Source: an uncultured Oscillospiraceae bacterium
GTDB taxonomy: Bacteria > Bacillota_A > Clostridia > Oscillospirales > Oscillospiraceae
Reading direction: 5' to 3'
DNA length: 13,421 bases
Assembly: GCA_947631675.1 (NCBI GenBank)
Contig: CANRMG010000030.1
Span: 1 to 13,421 of the forward strand
Shown: in pieces, positions 1 to 7,057 of the stretch
Layout of the letters: the number at the start of each line of letters is the position of its first letter
How positions within the stretch are numbered: the stretch's first letter is position 1
The notes under the pieces: generated by a model
What the model saw: only the letters and a program-made list of their open reading frames with translations
The model's database searches: none
What the model was told of the DNA's origin: nothing
Translations under genes and position numbers: made by a program

Positions 1-1569
1 CGGCTGAAGCAGCAGTACTTCTTCGTCTCCGCCACCGCCCAGGACCTGGTGAAAAAGCACCGCCGGGACTGGGGCGATGTGCGCTCTTTCCCGGAGCACC
101 ACGTGATCCAGATCAACGACACCCACCCCACCCTCATCATCCCCGAGCTCATGCGCATCTTCATGGACGAGGACGGCCTGGGCTGGGACGAGGCCTTCGA
201 GGCGGTGAAAAATACCGTGGCCTACACCAACCACACGGTCCTCTCCGAGGCCCTGGAGAAGTGGCCCCAGAACCTGGTGCAGACCCTCATCCCCCGGTGC
301 TGGCAGATCATCCGGGAGCTGAACATCCGCTGGAACAAGTGGCTGAACGAGCGCTTCCCCAACGACCCGGCCAAGGTGGAGCGGAACCTGATCCTCTCCG
401 GCGGCCAGGTGCATATGGCCAACCTCTGCCAGGCGGTGTGCTTCAAGATCAACGGCGTCTCCAAGCTCCACGGCCAGATCCTCACCTGCCGGCTTTTCAA
501 CGACGTGTACAATGTCCGCCCCGAGCGGTATACCTTCGTCACCAACGGCATCGACCACCGCCGGTGGCTGGACCAGATCAACCCCGGTCTCGCCGGCCTG
601 GTGCGGGAGCTCATAGGCCCGGACTACATCACCCGGCCCGAGGAGCTGAAAAAGCTCCGGCAGTATGAGAACGACCCGGTGGTCCTGGATAAGCTGAACG
701 AGATCAAGCGCCGCAACAAGGCCCGGCTGGCTGCGTGGCTGAAGCGGGACCAGGACGCGGTGCTGGACCCGGCGGCGGTGATGGACGTGCAGGTCAAGCG
801 CCTGCATGAGTATAAGCGCCAGCTTCTGGCGGCCATGCTCATCACCAGCCTGCAGCAGAGCCTGCACGACGACCCGAACCAGGACTTCCTGCCCCGGTCC
901 TTCGTCTTTGGGGGCAAGGCCGCTGGCAGCTACGTCACCGCCAAGCGGATCATCGAGCTATTGAACTCCCTGTCCAAGGACATCGCCGCGGACCCGGCCT
1001 GCAAGGGCAAGCTGCAGGTGCTGTTTGCCGCCAACTACCGGGTGTCCATGGCCGAGCAGCTCATGCCCGCCGCCCAGGTATCCGAGCAGATCTCCACCGC
1101 GGGCAAGGAGGCCTCCGGCACCGGCTGCATGAAGCTCATGATGAACGGCGCCATCACCATCGGCACCCTGGACGGGGCCAACGTGGAGATGTACGAGCAC
1201 CTGGGGGACGAGAACATGTTCCTGTTCGGCCTGAAGGCCGAGGAGGTGGAGGCCCTGCGGCCCAGCTACCGGCCCCAGAGCTACTATGACTCCGACCCGG
1301 TGACCCGGGCGGTGCTTGACAAATTCCGCAACGGTTTCTCCGACGGCAAGAACTATGCCGACCTGGTCAGCAACCTCCTGTATAACGGCGACCAGTATAT
1401 GCTCCTGGCGGACTTCGCCGACTACCGCCGGGCCCACTACGACCTGTACAAGGTCATGGCCGACCCCAGGACCTCCGCGCGGATGAGCCTTGTGAACATC
1501 GCCGAGAGCGGCGTGTTCGCCGCCGACCGTGCCGTGGGCGAGTACGCCAAAAACATCTGGCACGTGTAA
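1..1569 (+). CDS. glgP: Glycogen/maltodextrin phosphorylase, 5'-truncated by window edge
   Basis: This enzyme (GT35) removes glucose-1-phosphate from alpha-1,4-glucan ends using inorganic phosphate and pyridoxal phosphate, in the cytoplasm. The frame is open from base 1, and its first residues (RLKQQYFFVSA) already match the phosphorylase core, so the true start lies outside the window. About 522 residues are visible, against a usual length near 800. Family landmarks in order are QINDTHPT, the ING..LHGQIL segment, RLHEYKRQLL near visible residue 267, and the PLP-attachment signature EASGTGCMKLMMNG with the Schiff-base lysine at visible residue 378 (bases 1132-1134). The conserved NG(I/V)TPRRW segment reads NGIDHRRW here (from residue 182), a lineage variant rather than damage. 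The frame is intact to the TAA stop. Glycogen and maltodextrin phosphorylases cannot be separated from this part. It is probably the last gene of a glycogen operon to the left. Confidence 0.97.
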   Translation, partial: RLKQQYFFVSATAQDLVKKHRRDWGDVRSFPEHHVIQINDTHPTLIIPELMRIFMDEDGLGWDEAFEAVKNTVAYTNHTVLSEALEKWPQNLVQTLIPRCWQIIRELNIRWNKWLNERFPNDPAKVERNLILSGGQVHMANLCQAVCFKINGVSKLHGQILTCRLFNDVYNVRPERYTFVTNGIDHRRWLDQINPGLAGLVRELIGPDYITRPEELKKLRQYENDPVVLDKLNEIKRRNKARLAAWLKRDQDAVLDPAAVMDVQVKRLHEYKRQLLAAMLITSLQQSLHDDPNQDFLPRSFVFGGKAAGSYVTAKRIIELLNSLSKDIAADPACKGKLQVLFAANYRVSMAEQLMPAAQVSEQISTAGKEASGTGCMKLMMNGAITIGTLDGANVEMYEHLGDENMFLFGLKAEEVEALRPSYRPQSYYDSDPVTRAVLDKFRNGFSDGKNYADLVSNLLYNGDQYMLLADFADYRRAHYDLYKVMADPRTSARMSLVNIAESGVFAADRAVGEYAKNIWHV

Positions 1570-1587
1570 GACAAACAAATGCACGAA

Positions 1588-1621
1588 AAAGGGCGCGTTG
1601 CAAAACGCGCCCTTTCCCTTT
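1588..1621 (+). terminator. Rho-independent terminator of the phosphorylase gene
   Basis: A perfect 12-bp stem (1588-1599 with 1604-1615) is capped by a GCAA tetraloop of GNRA type. It is followed by a modest pyrimidine tail (CCCTTT) and lies 18 bases after the phosphorylase stop codon. The A-run at the left foot would also give a U-tract to a transcript from the other strand. Confidence 0.85.
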
Positions 1622-1725
1622 GCCCGGCAAAGCGCGGCCTGGCCCGACAGGGCCCCTCCCGCTAAAGTTCGCTTCGCTCACCAACCGCGTCCGGGGCACT
1701 GCCGGTTCCAGCCGCGCGTCGGGAG
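1622..1725. other. GC-rich intergenic spacer without a recognisable gene
   Basis: This lies between the phosphorylase terminator and the second hairpin. I see only a weak 5-bp hairpin (GGCCC-GACA-GGGCC, 1641-1654) and no convincing ORF with a ribosome binding site. It may be a dispersed intergenic repeat or a small RNA, but nothing in the window alone supports either. Confidence 0.4.
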
Positions 1726-1755
1726 AGCCTCTCCTCTTGCGCGGGAGGGGCTTTT
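1726..1755 (+). terminator. Hairpin with T-run upstream of the response-regulator gene
   Basis: Arms 1726-1734 and 1744-1752 pair over 9 bp with one G-U wobble, followed by a TTTT run (1752-1755). It resembles an intrinsic terminator, but it sits only 34 bases before the next gene and its loop overlaps a candidate -35 element. It could end read-through from the left or a short RNA starting in the spacer. Confidence 0.5.
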
Positions 1756-1765
1756 GGGTTATAGT
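1737..1765 (+). promoter_or_regulatory. Candidate sigma-A promoter of the regulator/ABC module
   Basis: TTGCGC (1737-1742) and TATAGT (1760-1765) are separated by exactly 17 bases. The -10 matches consensus at five of six positions, the -35 at only three. Transcription would begin near 1772, giving a very short leader before the ribosome binding site at 1774-1780. Confidence 0.4.
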
Positions 1766-1788
1766 AGTCGCCGAAAGGGGGCGGCAAA

Positions 1789-2466
1789 GTGAAACACATC
1801 CTCATCATCGATGACGATGTACACATCGGGGATATGCTCTCCGAGGTGCTGACGAAGGAGGGCTACCGGGTGAGCCGGGCCTATTCGGGGACGGAGGCGC
1901 TGCTGCTCCTGCCCCAGGCCCGGCCCGACCTGGTGCTGCTGGATCTGATGCTGCCCGGCCTCGCCGGAGAGGAGGTCCTGCCCAGGCTCAAGGGCATCCC
2001 GGTGATCGTGGTGTCCGCCAAGGTGGACGTGCAGGACAAGGTATCCCTGCTCCTGGGCGGGGCGGCGGACTATGTGACGAAGCCCTTCGACGTGAAGGAG
2101 CTCCTGGCCCGTATCGCCGTGCGCCTGCGGGAGGGGCCCGGCCCCGAGGCGGAGCATCTGACATTCTCCGACCTCTCCCTGGACGCGGACGCGCGGATGG
2201 CGTCGGTGGGGGAGAGGCAGGTCCATCTCACCCGCACCGAATGCGCCATACTGAAAATGCTCATGCTGAACCCCCGCCAGGTGGTGACGAAGAGCCTCAT
2301 CCTGGACCGGATCAGCGCCGACACCCCCGACTGCACGGAGGGGTCTTTAAAGATGCACGTGAGCAACCTGCGGAAAAAGCTGCGGGACCTGTCCGGCCAC
2401 GACTACATCGAGGCGGTGTGGGGCATCGGGTTCAAGCTCCGGGCCCATGAGTCGGAGGAAGCGTGA
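1789..2466 (+). CDS. OmpR/PhoB-family response regulator
   Basis: This is a cytoplasmic two-component transcription factor of 225 residues, the usual length. The N-terminal receiver domain (about 1-115) has the acidic pocket D8-D9-D10, the phospho-acceptor D52 in VLLDLMLP, the switch residue S76 and the invariant K98 in TKPFD. The C-terminal winged helix (about 125-220) has the typical recognition-helix region EGSLKMHVSNLRKKL and ends in the wing motif WGIGFKL. The start is a GTG with a good ribosome binding site (AAAGGGG, 1774-1780) eight bases upstream. It heads a co-directional module of ABC ATPase, two permeases and a histidine kinase, so it most likely receives phosphate from the kinase at 5105-5995 and controls the transporter genes. 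The direct repeat just after its stop codon is a candidate binding site. The family assignment is secure; the inducing signal is unknown. Confidence 0.95.
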   Translation: MKHILIIDDDVHIGDMLSEVLTKEGYRVSRAYSGTEALLLLPQARPDLVLLDLMLPGLAGEEVLPRLKGIPVIVVSAKVDVQDKVSLLLGGAADYVTKPFDVKELLARIAVRLREGPGPEAEHLTFSDLSLDADARMASVGERQVHLTRTECAILKMLMLNPRQVVTKSLILDRISADTPDCTEGSLKMHVSNLRKKLRDLSGHDYIEAVWGIGFKLRAHESEEA

Positions 2467-2476
2467 TTTTGACGGT

Positions 2477-2498
2477 TTTCTTTACCGATTTCTTTACC
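2477..2498 (+). repeat. 12-bp-period direct repeat, candidate response-regulator operator
   Basis: TTTCTTTACC occurs twice (2477-2486 and 2489-2498), two bases apart. The start-to-start distance of 12 bp is close to one helical turn, as expected for tandem binding of an OmpR-type dimer. The repeat ends nine bases before a TATCAT -10-like element (2508-2513), so it covers the place where a -35 would be, the usual position for an activator of this family. The repeats are seen in the sequence; the role is inferred. Confidence 0.55.
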
Positions 2499-2507
2499 CC
2501 CCGCGTC

Positions 2508-2513
2508 TATCAT
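2508..2513 (+). promoter_or_regulatory. Candidate -10 element of an activator-dependent ABC-operon promoter
   Basis: TATCAT lies nine bases downstream of the direct repeat, and no -35 consensus is present at the correct distance. Transcription would start near 2520, ten bases before the ribosome binding site. This would let the transporter genes be induced independently of the regulator gene. Confidence 0.4.
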
Positions 2514-2529
2514 GGTCCCATCAACGATC

Positions 2530-2536
2530 GGGAGGT
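2530..2536 (+). promoter_or_regulatory. Ribosome binding site that fixes the ABC ATPase start
   Basis: GGGAGGT stands nine bases before the ATG at 2546. The open frame continues 33 codons further upstream into the end of the regulator gene, but those codons lack ABC homology and a ribosome binding site. Confidence 0.8.
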
Positions 2537-2545
2537 CATTCAAGC

Positions 2546-3460
2546 ATGGAATACGTCTTGCAGACGGTAGGCCTTACCAAACGCTACCGGCAGAGCAAGG
2601 CCCTGGACGGGCTGACCATGAGCGTGCCCCGGGGGGCCATATACGGCCTGGTGGGCCGAAACGGCGCGGGCAAGACCACGCTCATCCGCCTCATCTGCGG
2701 CCTGCAGGCCCCCACATCGGGGCAGTACATCCTCTATGGACGAAAGTACACGGACCGGGACATCGGCCGCTCCCGCCGGCGGATGGGCGCGGTGGTGGAG
2801 ACCCCGTCCATTTACCTGGATATGTCCGCCCGGGACAATTTAAAGGAGCAGTACCGGGTACTGGGCCTGCCCTCCTTTGAGGGGATCGACGAGCTGCTGG
2901 AGCTGGTGGGGCTCTCCGACGCCGGGAAGAAAAAGGCAAGGCACTTCTCTCTCGGCATGAAGCAGCGCCTGGGCATCGCGGTGGCGCTGGCTGGGGACCC
3001 GGACTTTCTGGTGCTGGACGAGCCGGTGAACGGCCTGGACCCCCAGGGCATCATCGAGATCCGGGAGCTCATACTGCGCTTAAACCGGGAGAGACAGATC
3101 ACCGTCCTCATCTCCAGCCACATCCTGGACGAGCTTTCGCGCCTCGCCACCCACTACGGGTTCATCGACCAGGGGCGGATGGTGAAGGAGATGTCCGCCG
3201 CCGAATTGGAGGCGGCCTGCCGCAAGTGCGTGCGCCTCACGGTCACCGACGGCCGCGCCCTGGCGCGGGTGCTGGACGCCATGGGGGCGGAGTACAAGAT
3301 GCTGGACGATCAGACGGCGGACGTGTACGAAAAGCCCAACGTCTCCCAGCTCACATTGGCCCTGGCGGCCCAGGACTGCGAGCTTTTGGACATCCGGGAG
3401 CGGGACGAGAGCTTGGAGAGCTACTTCGTCTCCCTGGTGGGAGGTGGCAGCCATGGGTGA
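2546..3460 (+). CDS. ABC transporter ATP-binding protein (BcrA/LanF-like)
   Basis: This 304-residue ATPase powers an exporter or detoxifier together with the two permeases that follow. Seen motifs are Walker A GRNGAGKTT (37-45), ABC signature FSLGMKQ (134-140), Walker B FLVLDE (154-159), D-loop NGLDP (162-166) and switch His192. The Q-loop position carries glutamate (VVETPSIY, E85) in place of glutamine, a feature I associate with LanF/BcrA proteins of peptide-antibiotic immunity. Residues after about 215 form the C-terminal extension common in this subfamily. The start is the ATG with GGGAGGT nine bases upstream. The stop overlaps the next start by eight bases, pointing to translational coupling. 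The likely substrate is a lantibiotic, bacitracin or another cell-wall-active peptide, inferred from family and operon structure; the actual compound cannot be told. Confidence 0.93.
   Translation: MEYVLQTVGLTKRYRQSKALDGLTMSVPRGAIYGLVGRNGAGKTTLIRLICGLQAPTSGQYILYGRKYTDRDIGRSRRRMGAVVETPSIYLDMSARDNLKEQYRVLGLPSFEGIDELLELVGLSDAGKKKARHFSLGMKQRLGIAVALAGDPDFLVLDEPVNGLDPQGIIEIRELILRLNRERQITVLISSHILDELSRLATHYGFIDQGRMVKEMSAAELEAACRKCVRLTVTDGRALARVLDAMGAEYKMLDDQTADVYEKPNVSQLTLALAAQDCELLDIRERDESLESYFVSLVGGGSHG
3439..3445 (+). promoter_or_regulatory. Ribosome binding site that fixes the first permease start
   Basis: GGGAGGT inside the ATPase gene stands seven bases before the ATG at 3453. The GTG at 3444, three codons upstream in the same frame, overlaps this site and is therefore unlikely to be the start. 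Confidence 0.75.
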
Positions 3461-4265
3461 GCTCCTTCGGGCGGGCTTTGCCCGGCTGTGGCGGGCGCCG
3501 CTGCTGTGGCTGGGCATGGCCGTCATGGTGTGCTGGGGCCTGCAGGTCTGCCACGGCCTGCGGGGTGAGGTGCACATGGACGACCTGCTCCAGGCCCACA
3601 ACCTGGTCACGGTATTTTTGCCGCCGGTGTTCTGCGCCATGTTCCTGGGCGCGGAGCATGAAAACGGCACCATCCGCAACAAGCTCATCGCCGGCAAGAG
3701 CCGGGCGGCGGTGTATCTGTCGAGCCTCGTCCTCTCCTGCGCGGCCTGCCTTCTGATGCTGGCGGCCTACTTCCTGCCGGTGGCTATATGGGGCCCCTTT
3801 CTCACCGAGCCCCTGGCCCGGCCATTGGGGACTGTGGCGCTGGAGGTAGGGGGGAGCGTGCTCATGGCAATGGCCATCACGGGGCTGTGCACCCTGGGGA
3901 GCATGCTCATCACCCGGCGGGCGGTGCTGGCGGTGGTGCTGCTCCTCGCCGCCCTGGGCCTTCTCGTGGCCGGGGCCACGGTGGAGAACTGGCTGGCGGA
4001 GCCGGAGTTCTACCCCGCCGTCATCACCATGCAGGAGAACGGGGAGCTGGCGGAAAAGCCCGATGTGCCCAATCCCTACTACCTCACCGGGACGAAGCGG
4101 GCGATATGCCAGTTCGTGTCGGACTTTCTCCCCACGGGCCAGGCGGTGCAGTATAATTTCGGCAACGTGATCCACCCCGTGACCCTGTGCCTGTACTCGC
4201 TGTTCATCCTCGCCGCCTCCACCGCGGGCGGGCTGGCCGCCTTCCGCCGGAAGGACCTGAAATAG
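3453..4265 (+). CDS. ABC-2 type permease, first of a paralogous pair
   Basis: This is a polytopic membrane protein of 270 residues, the length usual for LanE/LanG or BcrB-type permeases. Hydrophobic segments lie at about 15-33, 53-66, 90-112, 128-150, 155-176 and 243-264, which fits six membrane spans with a larger external loop between the fifth and sixth (about 177-240). The cytoplasmic loop after span two carries the family motif GAEHENGTIRNKLIAG (66-81), and the protein ends in FRRKDLK. The second permease shares both the motif and the tail, so the pair arose by duplication. It begins within the end of the ATPase gene (8-bp overlap), and the next gene follows after 10 bases. It should form the membrane channel with the ATPase; the substrate is unknown. 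Confidence 0.9.
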   Translation: MGELLRAGFARLWRAPLLWLGMAVMVCWGLQVCHGLRGEVHMDDLLQAHNLVTVFLPPVFCAMFLGAEHENGTIRNKLIAGKSRAAVYLSSLVLSCAACLLMLAAYFLPVAIWGPFLTEPLARPLGTVALEVGGSVLMAMAITGLCTLGSMLITRRAVLAVVLLLAALGLLVAGATVENWLAEPEFYPAVITMQENGELAEKPDVPNPYYLTGTKRAICQFVSDFLPTGQAVQYNFGNVIHPVTLCLYSLFILAASTAGGLAAFRRKDLK

Positions 4266-4275
4266 GGGGCGGGTC

Positions 4276-5091
4276 ATGGGAAATCTCATACGCGCCCATA
4301 TGGCGAGGCTCTGGAAGACGCCAATATACTGGCTGGCGCTGCTGGCCATGGTCCCCTACGGCCTGGGGCTGTGTAACAGCGCCATAGGCGATTATCAAAA
4401 CGGCAATTGGGCCGCCGGCTGGTGGGGCCAGCCCCTCTTCGGTTTCGGCCTGCTGTCGGGCATCATCCTGGCGGCGGTGTTCAGCCTCTTCTTCGGCGCG
4501 GAATACGCCGACGGCACCATCCGCAATAAGCTGACCGCGGGGCATGGGCGGGCATCCATCTATCTGGCGGCGCTCATCTCCGGCCTTTTCGCGGTGCTCA
4601 TCCTGTATGGGGTCTACCTGCTGGCCTGGCTGCCCCGGCTGCCTTGGATGGTGAAGAACATCCCCGCCCCGCCCGTGAGGTCAGTGCTCCTGTGCCTGGC
4701 AGGGACGGCGCTTCTCATCGTGAGCCAGAGCTCGCTGTGCGTGATGCTGTGCATGCTGGTGCACCGGCGGTCGGTGCTTGCGGTGGCGCTGATCCTGCTG
4801 ATGGTCTTTCTGCTCTTCGTCGGCTTCCAGGCCCAGGACGCCTGGGAGACCGCCACAGGCGGGGGCATGCAGCTGATGATCGACGAATCCGGCCAGCAGC
4901 AGTGGGTGTTCCACGAGCCCGGCAGCGCCGGGGCGCTCACGGCGTTTTTCTACGACGCCCTGCCCGCCTGCCAGGCCTATCGGTACATGGAGCTGGACGC
5001 GACGCCCGCCATGCTGGCTTATTCCGCGGGCCTGACGGTCCTCACCACGGCGGCGGGCCTGATCCTCTTCAAACGAAAAGACATCCGATAA
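4276..5091 (+). CDS. ABC-2 type permease, second of a paralogous pair
   Basis: This 271-residue membrane protein has about six predicted spans (near 15-33, 56-73, 96-118, 135-156, 165-183 and 245-265). Motif GAEYADGTIRNKLTAG (74-89) and the terminal FKRKDIR parallel the preceding permease, and the N-termini also match (MG-L-RA...ARLW). The ATG is preceded by an AGGGGG ribosome binding site that overlaps the stop of the upstream gene. As in LanEG pairs, both half-transporters probably assemble with two copies of the ATPase. The extracytoplasmic stretch at about 186-235 differs most from its paralogue and would be the place for substrate specificity. That last point is inference. Confidence 0.9.
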   Translation: MGNLIRAHMARLWKTPIYWLALLAMVPYGLGLCNSAIGDYQNGNWAAGWWGQPLFGFGLLSGIILAAVFSLFFGAEYADGTIRNKLTAGHGRASIYLAALISGLFAVLILYGVYLLAWLPRLPWMVKNIPAPPVRSVLLCLAGTALLIVSQSSLCVMLCMLVHRRSVLAVALILLMVFLLFVGFQAQDAWETATGGGMQLMIDESGQQQWVFHEPGSAGALTAFFYDALPACQAYRYMELDATPAMLAYSAGLTVLTTAAGLILFKRKDIR

Positions 5092-5104
5092 AGGCGGTGT
5101 GCCT

Positions 5105-5995
5105 GTGACGCTCCTTGTTGTCCTATGCGTCATACTGGCCGTGACCGTCCTGGCGATGGGCCTGCATATCTGGTCCATGCGCCGGGCGGCCCGGGACATC
5201 TGCCGGGAGCTTTCCGAAAAGCTCTCGGAGGACACCAATACCCTCATCTCCCTGTCCACCACGGACGGGGAGATGCGCCGTCTCGCCGCGGCCCTGAATA
5301 AGGAGCTGCGGTCCCTGCGGGCTGCCCGGCGGCGATACCGGGAGGGGGACCAGGAGATCAAGGACGCCGTCACCAACGTCTCCCACGACCTGCGCACGCC
5401 CCTGACCGCCATATGCGGGTACCTGGAGCTTCTGGAGCGGGAGGACGTGAGCCCCGACGCCCGGCGGTATCTGGGCTATATCTCCGAGCGGACTGAGGCC
5501 ATGAAGGCGCTGACGGAAGAGCTCTTCCGCTACTCGGTGGTGCTGTCCACGGCGGAGGAGCTCTCCCCTGAGCCGGTGGACCTGAACGCCGCCGTGGAGG
5601 GAGCGGCCGCGGGCTTTTACGCCGCCCTCACCGCCCGGGGCATTTCCCCGGAAATATCCCTGCCGGAGGCCCATGTGGTCCGCTCCCTGGACCGGGCGGC
5701 CCTCAGCCGGGTGCTTTCAAACCTCTTCTCCAACGCCCTCAAGTACAGCGACGGGGACCTGGCCGTGACCCTGACCCCGGCGGGGGACGTCGCCTTTTCC
5801 AACGCCGCGGCGGGCCTGGACCCGGTGCAGGTGGGCCGGCTTTTCGACAGGTTTTTCTCCCTGGACACGGCCCGGAACGCCACGGGCCTGGGCCTGGCCA
5901 TCGCCCGGACCCTGGCCGAGCGCATGGGCGGCGCCGTGGACGCGGCCTATGAAAAGGGAAGGCTCACCGTGACGGTGTCCTTCCCGGAAAAATGA
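5105..5995 (+). CDS. Short membrane sensor histidine kinase (SpaK/GraS-like)
   Basis: This membrane-bound kinase should phosphorylate the regulator at 1789-2466. It has one N-terminal membrane span (first ~22 residues) and no extracellular sensor domain. A short coiled linker leads to the DHp helix with the H-box SHDLRTPLTA (phospho-His94 from this start) and a C-terminal ATPase domain with N-box NLFSNALKYS and G2 box TGLGLAIA. The usual acidic G1 box (DxGxG) is replaced by FSNAAAGLDP, as in many kinases linked to peptide-antibiotic transporters. GTG at 5105 lies about ten bases after AAAGG (5090-5094). A GTG at 5099 would add two residues but is only four bases from that site. With no sensor domain, the signal probably comes from the ABC transporter or from within the membrane. 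The 296-residue length is typical for such minimal kinases. Confidence 0.92.
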   Translation: MTLLVVLCVILAVTVLAMGLHIWSMRRAARDICRELSEKLSEDTNTLISLSTTDGEMRRLAAALNKELRSLRAARRRYREGDQEIKDAVTNVSHDLRTPLTAICGYLELLEREDVSPDARRYLGYISERTEAMKALTEELFRYSVVLSTAEELSPEPVDLNAAVEGAAAGFYAALTARGISPEISLPEAHVVRSLDRAALSRVLSNLFSNALKYSDGDLAVTLTPAGDVAFSNAAAGLDPVQVGRLFDRFFSLDTARNATGLGLAIARTLAERMGGAVDAAYEKGRLTVTVSFPEK

Positions 5996-5997
5996 AC

Positions 5998-6021
5998 GGC
6001 GCGGCCCATCCGGGCCGCGCC
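5998..6021. terminator. Terminator hairpin shared by convergent genes
   Basis: A perfect 10-bp GC stem (5998-6007 with 6012-6021) has an ATCC loop and lies between the kinase gene (plus strand) and the zinc-ribbon gene (minus strand), three bases after the kinase stop. Read on the minus strand it is followed by a T-rich tail (CGTTCATTTTT); on the plus strand there is no clear U-tract. Confidence 0.7.
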
Positions 6022-6039
6022 TCATGATTCATATGTTGC

Positions 6040-6459
6040 TCATTCCTCGTCGGAACCGCTCTCGTCCAGGTCGAACTCCAGCGTCTCGCCGCAGGCAGGG
6101 CACTGGATGGAGCCCTTGGCCAGCACGTCCTCGTCGAAGGTGACGGTCTCGCCGCAGGCGGGGCACTCGCACTCATAGAAGGCGGTCTCGCCGTCCCAGT
6201 CCTCGGCCTCCTCGTCGTCCTCGTCATCGTCCTCTTCGTCGCCGAACAGGATGGTCTCAACGTCCTCCAGGTCGTCGCTGACCGCGTCCAGACCCTCGTC
6301 CAGCTCCGCGATGTCGCTGGCCAGGTCCTCCTGGTCGATCGCCAGGTCCTCCAGGATGTCCAGGATGGTGGTGAGGATCTTCCCCTCCTTCTTCTCGGGG
6401 TCGATGCCCAGGCCCTCGGTCAGGCCCTTCAGATACGCGACTTTTTCCGCAGTGGTCAT
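6040..6459 (-). CDS. CD1247-like acidic zinc-ribbon protein
   Basis: This is a small acidic cytoplasmic protein of 139 residues. The N-terminal ~70 residues form a helical region (EKVAYLKGLTEGLGID...KEGKIL) that I recognise from clostridial proteins annotated as having a CD1247 N-terminal domain. A run of Asp/Glu (about 74-88) follows, then a zinc ribbon with C99-P-A-C102 and C120-P-A-C123 knuckles and an extra C97. Such proteins have no established function; the ribbon suggests structural zinc and perhaps contact with RNA polymerase, the ribosome or nucleic acid, which is inference. The ATG has a full AAGGAGG site eight bases upstream (6468-6474). The gap to the EF-P stop codon is only 26 bases, so the two genes are very likely co-transcribed. 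Confidence 0.85.
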   Translation of the reverse strand: MTTAEKVAYLKGLTEGLGIDPEKKEGKILTTILDILEDLAIDQEDLASDIAELDEGLDAVSDDLEDVETILFGDEEDDDEDDEEAEDWDGETAFYECECPACGETVTFDEDVLAKGSIQCPACGETLEFDLDESGSDEE

Positions 6460-6485
6460 GGCAAAAGCCTCCTTAAAGTTTCAGC

Positions 6486-7049
6486 TCATCCCTTGGCCCG
6501 GCCCAGGTACTCCCCGGTGCGGGTGTCTATCTCGATGCGCTCGCCCGGCTCGATGAACAGGGGCACCTTGATCTCGGCGCCGGTCTCCAGGGTGGCGGGC
6601 TTGGTGGCGTTGGTGGCGGTGTTGCCGGCGAAGCCGGGGTCGGTCTCGGTGATCTCCAGGGTCACGAAGTTGGGGGGATCCACGGCGAAGACGACGCCCT
6701 TGTAGGAGTTGACGGTGCAGACCTCGTTCTCCTTGACGAAACGGAAGCCGTCGGAGAGCTTGCTCTTGTCGATGGGGATCAGCTCATAGGTCTCGCCGTC
6801 CATGAAGTAGTAGATGTCGCCGTCGGCGTAGCTGTACTCCATGTTCTTCCGCTCCACGTAAGCGCTCTCGAACTTGGCCGTGGGGTTGAAGGAGGTCTCC
6901 ACCACCGCGCCGGTGATGACGTTCTTCATCTTGGTGCGGACAAAGGGGGAGCCCTTGCCGGGCTTGACGTGCTGGAACTCGATGACCTGCATCACTTGGC
7001 CGTCCATCTCGAAGGTCACGCCGTTGCGAAATTCGCCTGCTGAAATCAT
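6486..7049 (-). CDS. efp: Translation elongation factor P
   Basis: EF-P binds the ribosome between the P and E sites and relieves stalling at consecutive prolines. The 187 residues match the family's usual length and its three beta-barrel domains. The N-terminus [10 protein letters not shown] closely resembles Bacillus EF-P. The tip loop [11 protein letters not shown] carries K32, the lysine that is post-translationally modified or directly active. The end has the typical [10 protein letters not shown] motif. The frame stays open 24 codons further upstream, but ATG 7049 is right because GGAGG (7058-7062) lies eight bases before it and family homology begins there. The gene follows an M24 peptidase gene, as in the yqhT-efp pair of Bacillus subtilis, but has its own strong promoter in the gap. 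Confidence 0.98.
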   Translation of the reverse strand: MISAGEFRNGVTFEMDGQVMQVIEFQHVKPGKGSPFVRTKMKNVITGAVVETSFNPTAKFESAYVERKNMEYSYADGDIYYFMDGETYELIPIDKSKLSDGFRFVKENEVCTVNSYKGVVFAVDPPNFVTLEITETDPGFAGNTATNATKPATLETGAEIKVPLFIEPGERIEIDTRTGEYLGRAKG

Positions 7050-7057
7050 ATAAATAT

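Noticed and set aside
958..1584. 208-codon minus-strand open frame inside the phosphorylase gene
   Set aside because: It covers the PLP-binding region of a clear phosphorylase; the reverse frame is a GC-driven shadow.
2447..2545. N-terminal 33-residue extension of the ABC ATPase frame
   Set aside because: It starts inside the regulator gene, covers the operator/promoter region, has no ABC homology, and a strong ribosome binding site precedes the internal ATG.
3351..4349. 332-codon minus-strand open frame over the first permease
   Set aside because: Translation is Arg/Gln/His-rich and non-domain-like; the sense strand encodes a six-span ABC-2 permease with operon signals.
6171..6250. Low-complexity, repeat-like run around the Asp/Glu codons
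   Set aside because: It is explained by the acidic linker of the zinc-ribbon protein, with irregular GAC/GAG codons and no constant unit, so it is neither a CRISPR array nor a regulatory repeat.
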